Source: JBDSKH01 sp050245915 (lineage in GTDB: Bacteria; Actinomycetota; Actinomycetes; Actinomycetales; Microbacteriaceae). From it: 11,967 nucleotides of DNA. Positions 8,604-11,967 of this stretch are shown here, in pieces. Below the pieces are notes generated by a model that worked only from the letters and a program-made list of their open reading frames with translations, was not told the DNA's origin and searched no databases. The DNA is taken from NCBI GenBank assembly GCA_050245915.1, contig JBFWWZ010000063.1:1-11967 (forward strand), given 5' to 3'. The first letter of the stretch is position 1, and each line of letters begins with the position of its first letter. The translations under genes were made by a program, and so were the position numbers.

Positions 8604-10469
8604 TTACGGCTTGATGCCGGTGCCGGAGGCCGCGAGAGCCTGCCCGGCGGAGTTCACGATGACGACCTGGGCGTAGATCGTCGTACCCGACGGGAGCGGG
8701 CGGTAGTCGAACTGCAGCAGATCCGGATCCGCCGAGAGCAGGATCGACGGCGACGACTGGAAGAACGTGTTCGTCGCGAGGTCGATCTTCAGCGCCTCGA
8801 AGGTGGCGCCGGGATCCGGTGCCAGTTCTGCGAATGCACCGGAGGAATCCTGGCCGTAGAAGGTCTCGGACAGGATGGTGCCGGTGCTGGGCGCGTAGGT
8901 CATCTGCAGGAACGCCTGCGTCCCGCTGTTCGAGCCCGCCGGGTAGTAGGCGATCGGCACGCCGATGGTGGCGACGTCCGCATCCGGGTTCACCTCGTAC
9001 GAGCTGTAGAACGAGGTCTCGTTCGAGCCGTCGCCGATCCACAACTGGTAGGTGTCGAAGAAGCCGACGGCGTAGTTCTCGTCGTCGAGGGAGCCGGGCT
9101 CCTCGCCCACGAGGATGGTCTGGCCGCCCTCCACGTAGCCGTAGTAGACGCTCACATCGGTGATCTGGTTCGCCGGGGTGGCGACCTGCTGGGCGACGAT
9201 GAAGCCGTTCTGGTTGAACCCGGAGACGAGGGTGCCCGGCACGAAGGCGAGGTCGCCCGCGGTCGCCTGGCCCGCCGCGTAGTAGGCGTTCAGGAAGTCG
9301 GTCCAGCCCGATGCTGCCTCGACGGCGGTGTACTTGGGGTTGAACGCGTTCTGCGACGGCGGGAAGTAGATCGCCAGTCCGCTGGCACCACGGGTGGCCT
9401 GCCCGTCGACCGTGGTGATCACGGCATCGTCGATCGCCGCCGCAAGGTCGGCTCCGGGTCCGCCCAGCTGCGAGGCGAGCTGACCCAGGTCGGTCATGAA
9501 GAAGTTGTAGTCGGGGGTGCTGCCGAACGAGAGGCTGTTGGTCAGCGCCCGCCCGATGTCGGCCGAACTGGCCTCCAGGTTGGGCGTGACCGCCGCCGTG
9601 AATTCGTCCAGGGCGGTGTCGACTGCGGCGAACTTCGTCAGGTCGATCGACGACAGGGTGATCTGCGCCTCGCCTTCGGCCAGCGACTGCTCGCCGAACG
9701 CCGTGATGATCGATGCCGCGAGGTCGTCGACGCTGCCACCCCGCGCGGCGGTCTCGAGGGCGGTGTAGTCCCAGCCGTAGCCCGGCTCGAGCTCCTGCGA
9801 CGAGACCATGCGGTCGGCGAGGGTCTGCAGCGTGGAGGCCGTCTCGTAGGTGGCCATGAGGCAGGCGTCGAAGCCGATCATGTCCAGCTTGTCGATGCCG
9901 GCTCCGTCGATGCCCGCCTCGATGCCGTCGTGCAGCTCGGCGAGGGTGAGCTGGTCGTCGTCGGCGGAGCCGTCCGCACCGACCCCCGGCCACGAGCTGC
10001 CGTGGTCGTTGAGGATGAGCGCGTAGTGCGCGGCCGGGTATTTCGTGATGGCGTACTCGATGAAATCGGCGAGAACCTGCGGGTCACCGGTGTTCGAGGG
10101 CCCGGAGTTCGGCGCGTCGGCGAGCTCCTCGCTGCCGCCCTGCACCTTGACGTGGATGGTCTTCGCGCCCGTGAAGTCGCCGAGCCCGAGCACGTCTTCG
10201 TCGGAGTAGCCGTCCGAGCGGTCGAGGTACGAGACCAGGTTGAAGCCGGGACGCGAGCCGACGGCCTCCTGCTCGCGCATGTCCTCCATCTGGAAGTACT
10301 CGAGGTTGGTGTCGGCGATCATGTACGTGAGCACCGTCCAGCTGTCGTCGGCGGTGCCGCCGGTGACGGCGCCGGGACCTCCGGCGCAGGCGGTCAGCGT
10401 CCCGATCGAGACGATGGCCGCCGCGACTGCTGCCGCGACGCGCGTGATGGGTGTACGGGTGCCGGACAT
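8604..10469 (-). CDS. Clostripain-like (peptidase C11) lipoprotein
   Basis: This 621-residue protein begins with a lipoprotein signal: Arg-containing n-region, hydrophobic stretch (11-27) and lipobox LTAC with Cys28. It should be anchored on the outer face of the cytoplasmic membrane. Residues about 43-420 form a clan CD (caspase-like) cysteine protease of the clostripain family: the WTVLTYMIADTNLE first strand (44-57), catalytic His156 in LILNDHGSSW, and catalytic Cys203 in GFDACLMATYE. The family cleaves after Arg or Lys. About 200 C-terminal residues (PANQITDVSVYYGYV onward) are rich in beta-type, aromatic and small residues and look like an extracytoplasmic accessory domain I cannot name. 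AGAGG (plus-strand 10475-10479) sits five bases before ATG 10469, and a TATCCT box at 10519-10514 may be the -10. No immunity or substrate gene is adjacent; its target is unknown. Confidence 0.88.
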   Translation of the reverse strand: MSGTRTPITRVAAAVAAAIVSIGTLTACAGGPGAVTGGTADDSWTVLTYMIADTNLEYFQMEDMREQEAVGSRPGFNLVSYLDRSDGYSDEDVLGLGDFTGAKTIHVKVQGGSEELADAPNSGPSNTGDPQVLADFIEYAITKYPAAHYALILNDHGSSWPGVGADGSADDDQLTLAELHDGIEAGIDGAGIDKLDMIGFDACLMATYETASTLQTLADRMVSSQELEPGYGWDYTALETAARGGSVDDLAASIITAFGEQSLAEGEAQITLSSIDLTKFAAVDTALDEFTAAVTPNLEASSADIGRALTNSLSFGSTPDYNFFMTDLGQLASQLGGPGADLAAAIDDAVITTVDGQATRGASGLAIYFPPSQNAFNPKYTAVEAASGWTDFLNAYYAAGQATAGDLAFVPGTLVSGFNQNGFIVAQQVATPANQITDVSVYYGYVEGGQTILVGEEPGSLDDENYAVGFFDTYQLWIGDGSNETSFYSSYEVNPDADVATIGVPIAYYPAGSNSGTQAFLQMTYAPSTGTILSETFYGQDSSGAFAELAPDPGATFEALKIDLATNTFFQSSPSILLSADPDLLQFDYRPLPSGTTIYAQVVIVNSAGQALAASGTGIKP

Positions 10470-10513
10470 CCGTGCCTCTTTCGTGTTGCCGCGTGATGCG
10501 GGGAGTTCGGCTC

Positions 10514-10519
10514 AGGATA
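10514..10519 (-). promoter_or_regulatory. Candidate -10 box for the C11 protease gene
   Basis: On the minus strand TATCCT fits TANNNT and predicts a start near 10507, giving a leader of about 38 bases with the AGAGG ribosome binding site. The -35 is not recognisable. It is back to back with the candidate tRNA promoter. Confidence 0.35.
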
Positions 10520-10530
10520 GCGAAACTCGT

Positions 10531-10536
10531 TAGCAT
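10531..10536 (+). promoter_or_regulatory. Candidate -10 box of the tRNA-Val transcript
   Basis: TAGCAT fits TANNNT and predicts a start near 10543, so the precursor would carry a leader of about 21 bases before the tRNA at 10564. The leader contains CGCGGG (10546-10551), which can pair with CCCGCG (10559-10564). No clear -35. Confidence 0.4.
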
Positions 10537-10563
10537 CGTGCGTGTCGCGGGCTCGTGCCCCGC

Positions 10564-10637
10564 GGGCTCTTAGCTCAGCTGGTTAGAGCGCCACGTTTAC
10601 ACCGTGGATGTCGGGGGTTCGAATCCCTCAGGGCCCA
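10564..10637 (+). tRNA. tRNA-Val (anticodon UAC)
   Basis: All 74 bases fold as a normal cloverleaf. The acceptor stem is GGGCTCT/AGGGCCC (one U-G pair) with discriminator A at 10637. The D stem is GCTC/GAGC with an AGCTGGTTA loop. The anticodon stem is CCACG/CGTGG with loop TTTACAC, placing anticodon TAC at 10598-10600. The variable loop is ATGTC, and the T arm is GGGGG-TTCGAAT-CCCTC with one G-U pair. It reads GUA and, by wobble, other valine codons. CCA is not encoded: the bases after the discriminator are CGT. Maturation should therefore use RNase Z cleavage after A10637 plus CCA addition. The EamA gene starts immediately downstream without a terminator between them. Confidence 0.96.
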
Positions 10638-10638
10638 C

Positions 10639-11580
10639 GTGTCCTCTTTCGGCGCCGGATCGGGTACCGGCGTGCTCGCCCTCGTGGTCGCGTCTCTGCT
10701 GTGGGGTACGACCGGCACGACCGCCAGCTTCCTGCCCGACGACGTCAGCCCGCTGGCCGTCGGCGCCTCGACGATGGGGGTCGGCGGCCTGCTGCTGTTC
10801 GCCGCGACGGCGCGCTCCGCGACGGGGGTGCTCCGGGACCCGGAGTCGCGCCGCTGGGTGCTGCTCGGGGCAGTCGGCGTGGTGGTGTATCCACTCGCCT
10901 TCTATGCCGGGATGGACCTCGCCGGGGTGGCCGTCGGCAACGTGGTCGCGCTGGGCTCCGGGCCGGCGTTCGCGGCACTGCTGGAGTGGCTGGTGGAGCG
11001 GCGCGGACTCAGCGCCCGGTGGGCGGTCTCGACGGGTCTGGCGGTGGCCGGCATCGCGCTGCTGGCAGTCGGCCGAGAGGTGGATGCGGGGGCCGGCCGC
11101 GGCGGGATCGTCACCGGGGTGGTGCTCGCCCTCCTCGCCGGTCTGGCCTACGCGCTCTACACCTACGCCTCGGGCAGGGCGATCCGTCGACGGGGAGACG
11201 CCGCGGCGCACCCCAGCCGCGCTGTCATGGGTGCGATGTTCGGGGCCGGGGCCGTGCTGCTGCTGCCGGTTCTGCTGGTCACCGGCGCGCCGCTGCTGCA
11301 GTCCCCCCAGACCGTCGGGATCGCCGCCTATCTGGCGATCGGGCCGATGTTCGTCGCCTACCTGCTGTTCGGGGTCGGCGTGCGCGCCATCCGCAGTTCG
11401 ACGGTGACGACGATCACCCTGCTGGAGCCGGTGGTCGCCACGGTGCTCGCTGTGACGATTGTCGGGGAGCGCCTCGCACCCGTCGGATGGGCCGGGCTCG
11501 GCCTCGTCCTCGCCGGGTTGACGCTGCTGCTGACGGCTCGGCGCGGCTCTGCGGTGTCGCCGGGATTCGGCTCGTCGTGA
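10639..11580 (+). CDS. EamA/DMT-family transporter starting directly after the tRNA
   Basis: This 313-residue protein has the ten-helix drug/metabolite transporter plan made of two EamA repeats. Repeat one starts LALVVASLLWGTTG (13-26). Repeat two starts around GIVTGVVLALLAGLAYALYTY (156-176) and ends with the hallmark LLEPVVATVLAVTIVGERL (261-279) and a last helix to about 299. Such proteins export or import metabolites such as amino acids or nucleosides across the cytoplasmic membrane; the substrate is unknown. The GTG at 10639 leaves ten residues before the first helix, a normal length. Earlier in-frame starts lie inside the tRNA, and the next GTG (10672) would cut into the first helix. 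There is no ribosome binding site, because the preceding bases are the tRNA acceptor arm; see the finding on tRNA processing. Confidence 0.9.
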   Translation: MSSFGAGSGTGVLALVVASLLWGTTGTTASFLPDDVSPLAVGASTMGVGGLLLFAATARSATGVLRDPESRRWVLLGAVGVVVYPLAFYAGMDLAGVAVGNVVALGSGPAFAALLEWLVERRGLSARWAVSTGLAVAGIALLAVGREVDAGAGRGGIVTGVVLALLAGLAYALYTYASGRAIRRRGDAAAHPSRAVMGAMFGAGAVLLLPVLLVTGAPLLQSPQTVGIAAYLAIGPMFVAYLLFGVGVRAIRSSTVTTITLLEPVVATVLAVTIVGERLAPVGWAGLGLVLAGLTLLLTARRGSAVSPGFGSS

Positions 11581-11603
11581 GCCTCATCCGGGTCGTGGAA
11601 CCC

Positions 11604-11609
11604 TAGACT
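11604..11609 (+). promoter_or_regulatory. Candidate -10 box for a leaderless proline-rich protein transcript
   Basis: TAGACT is followed by six bases and ATG 11616, the spacing for transcription starting on the start codon. There is no Shine-Dalgarno in the 35-bp gap after the EamA stop. The -35 is not evident. Confidence 0.5.
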
Positions 11610-11615
11610 CCACGC

Positions 11616-11967
11616 ATGACCGACGTGCCTCCGAATGGAGACGGCACGGCGCCGCAGCCCCGGCCGACGCCGCCCGATTTCGACGACGACGCGCTCGCGG
11701 CCGCACTCGAGGCGGACATCAAGTCGTACACGGCCCCCATTACGGTCATCCCGCCGGCCGCGTCGACGACGCCGCCCGTCCAGCCGCCTCCGGTCCCACC
11801 CGCTCCTCCGGCCCCGCCGGTTCCTCCGGCACCGCCGGCGCCTCCGCCCGCGCCGCCCGCGCCGCCTGCGCCGTCGTACGAGACCCCGTCGTACCAGTCC
11901 GACTACGAGCCGCCGGACGTCCCCGAGTACACGATACCCCCCCCCCCCCCCACCCCCGACCACCCGG
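11616..11967 (+). CDS. Proline-rich protein, N-terminal part (runs off the window)
   Basis: I do not recognise the gene. The 117 visible codons begin MTDVPPNGDG, followed by an acidic, possibly helical patch (PPDFDDDALAAALEADIKSY, about 19-38). Residues 53-86 are a low-complexity Pro/Ala/Val segment of PPAPP-like units, followed by a Tyr-rich YETPSYQSDYEPPD stretch and a run of five prolines encoded by 15 consecutive C bases. There is no signal peptide or membrane segment in the visible part. Pro-rich cytosolic N-termini like this often precede membrane domains in actinobacterial envelope proteins, but nothing here proves that. The start follows a TAGACT box by six bases. Codon use agrees with the strand and frame. 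No function can be assigned. Confidence 0.7.
   Translation, partial: MTDVPPNGDGTAPQPRPTPPDFDDDALAAALEADIKSYTAPITVIPPAASTTPPVQPPPVPPAPPAPPVPPAPPAPPPAPPAPPAPSYETPSYQSDYEPPDVPEYTIPPPPPTPDHP
11772..11873 (+). repeat. Low-complexity Pro/Ala-coding repeat
   Basis: About 34 codons of degenerate CCG-CCN-GCN-CCG units encode PPAPP/PPVPP/PAPP steps. Synonymous variation between units (cct, ccg, ccc) suggests old rather than fresh tandem duplication. The GC content is near maximal and the stretch is prone to assembly and polymerase errors. Confidence 0.75.
11937..11951 (+). repeat. 15-base poly-C homopolymer
   Basis: Fifteen consecutive C bases, in frame within the proline-rich gene, are followed by another run of five. 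It may be a slippage-prone tract or a sequencing/assembly artefact, because it lies 16 bases from the end of the window. Confidence 0.85.

Noticed and set aside
10555..10638. Extension of the EamA protein upstream through the tRNA
   Set aside because: The extra 28 codons are the tRNA and its leader; the protein is complete from GTG 10639.
10564..10640. tRNA 3' end as a phage or island attachment site
   Set aside because: No integrase, no repeat of the tRNA 3' end within the window, and a transporter gene abuts the tRNA directly.
11358..11963. Minus-strand Arg/Gly-rich frame at the right end
   Set aside because: It is the complement of the Pro/Ala-rich coding repeat and the EamA 3' end, with no domain.

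Overview
High-GC window with actinobacterial gene content, most like Microbacteriaceae/Micrococcales. The evidence is the very high GC in third codon positions, a homodimeric-type AceE next to a PucR-type FasR-like regulator and fabD, an AhpE-type peroxiredoxin, several genes with no leader between a -10 box and the start codon, and a tRNA without an encoded CCA. The genus assignment is inference.

Layout. Bases 1-489 (minus) are the N-terminal 163 codons of fabD, cut by the window edge. A 144-bp divergent region with several inverted repeats separates it from a plus-strand pair, a MarR-type regulator (634-1134) and an MMPL/RND exporter (1137-3260). The exporter converges with, and overlaps by 3 bp, a minus-strand PucR-family regulator that resembles FasR (3257-4432). 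Eighteen bases upstream of that regulator lies aceE (4451-7177, minus). A divergent control region follows, then an AhpE-type peroxiredoxin (7347-7820, plus). Two minus-strand genes come next: a small multi-pass membrane protein (7913-8560) and a clostripain-like (C11) lipoprotein protease (8604-10469). Last are a tRNA-Val(UAC) (10564-10637), an EamA/DMT transporter whose GTG start is the second base after the tRNA (10639-11580), and the start of a proline-rich protein that runs off the window (11616-11967).

How the genes fit together. aceE makes acetyl-CoA, FasR-type proteins activate the FAS-II operon, and fabD is the first gene of that operon. aceE, fasR and fabD therefore form one metabolic unit on the minus strand. 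The oppositely oriented MarR-MMPL pair sits between fasR and fabD, so fabD needs its own promoter in 490-633. Palindromes in that gap are candidate operators for both regulators.

The right half is a set of apparently unrelated housekeeping and envelope genes. I see no CRISPR array, transposase, integrase, phage gene or recognisable defence cassette. The most unusual feature is the tRNA-Val/EamA junction: tRNA 3'-end processing would by itself create an almost leaderless GTG mRNA. At least three other genes (fasR-like, the small membrane protein, the proline-rich protein) have a TANNNT box six or seven bases before ATG, which predicts leaderless transcripts. I do not see convincing evidence for a wholly new multi-gene system.
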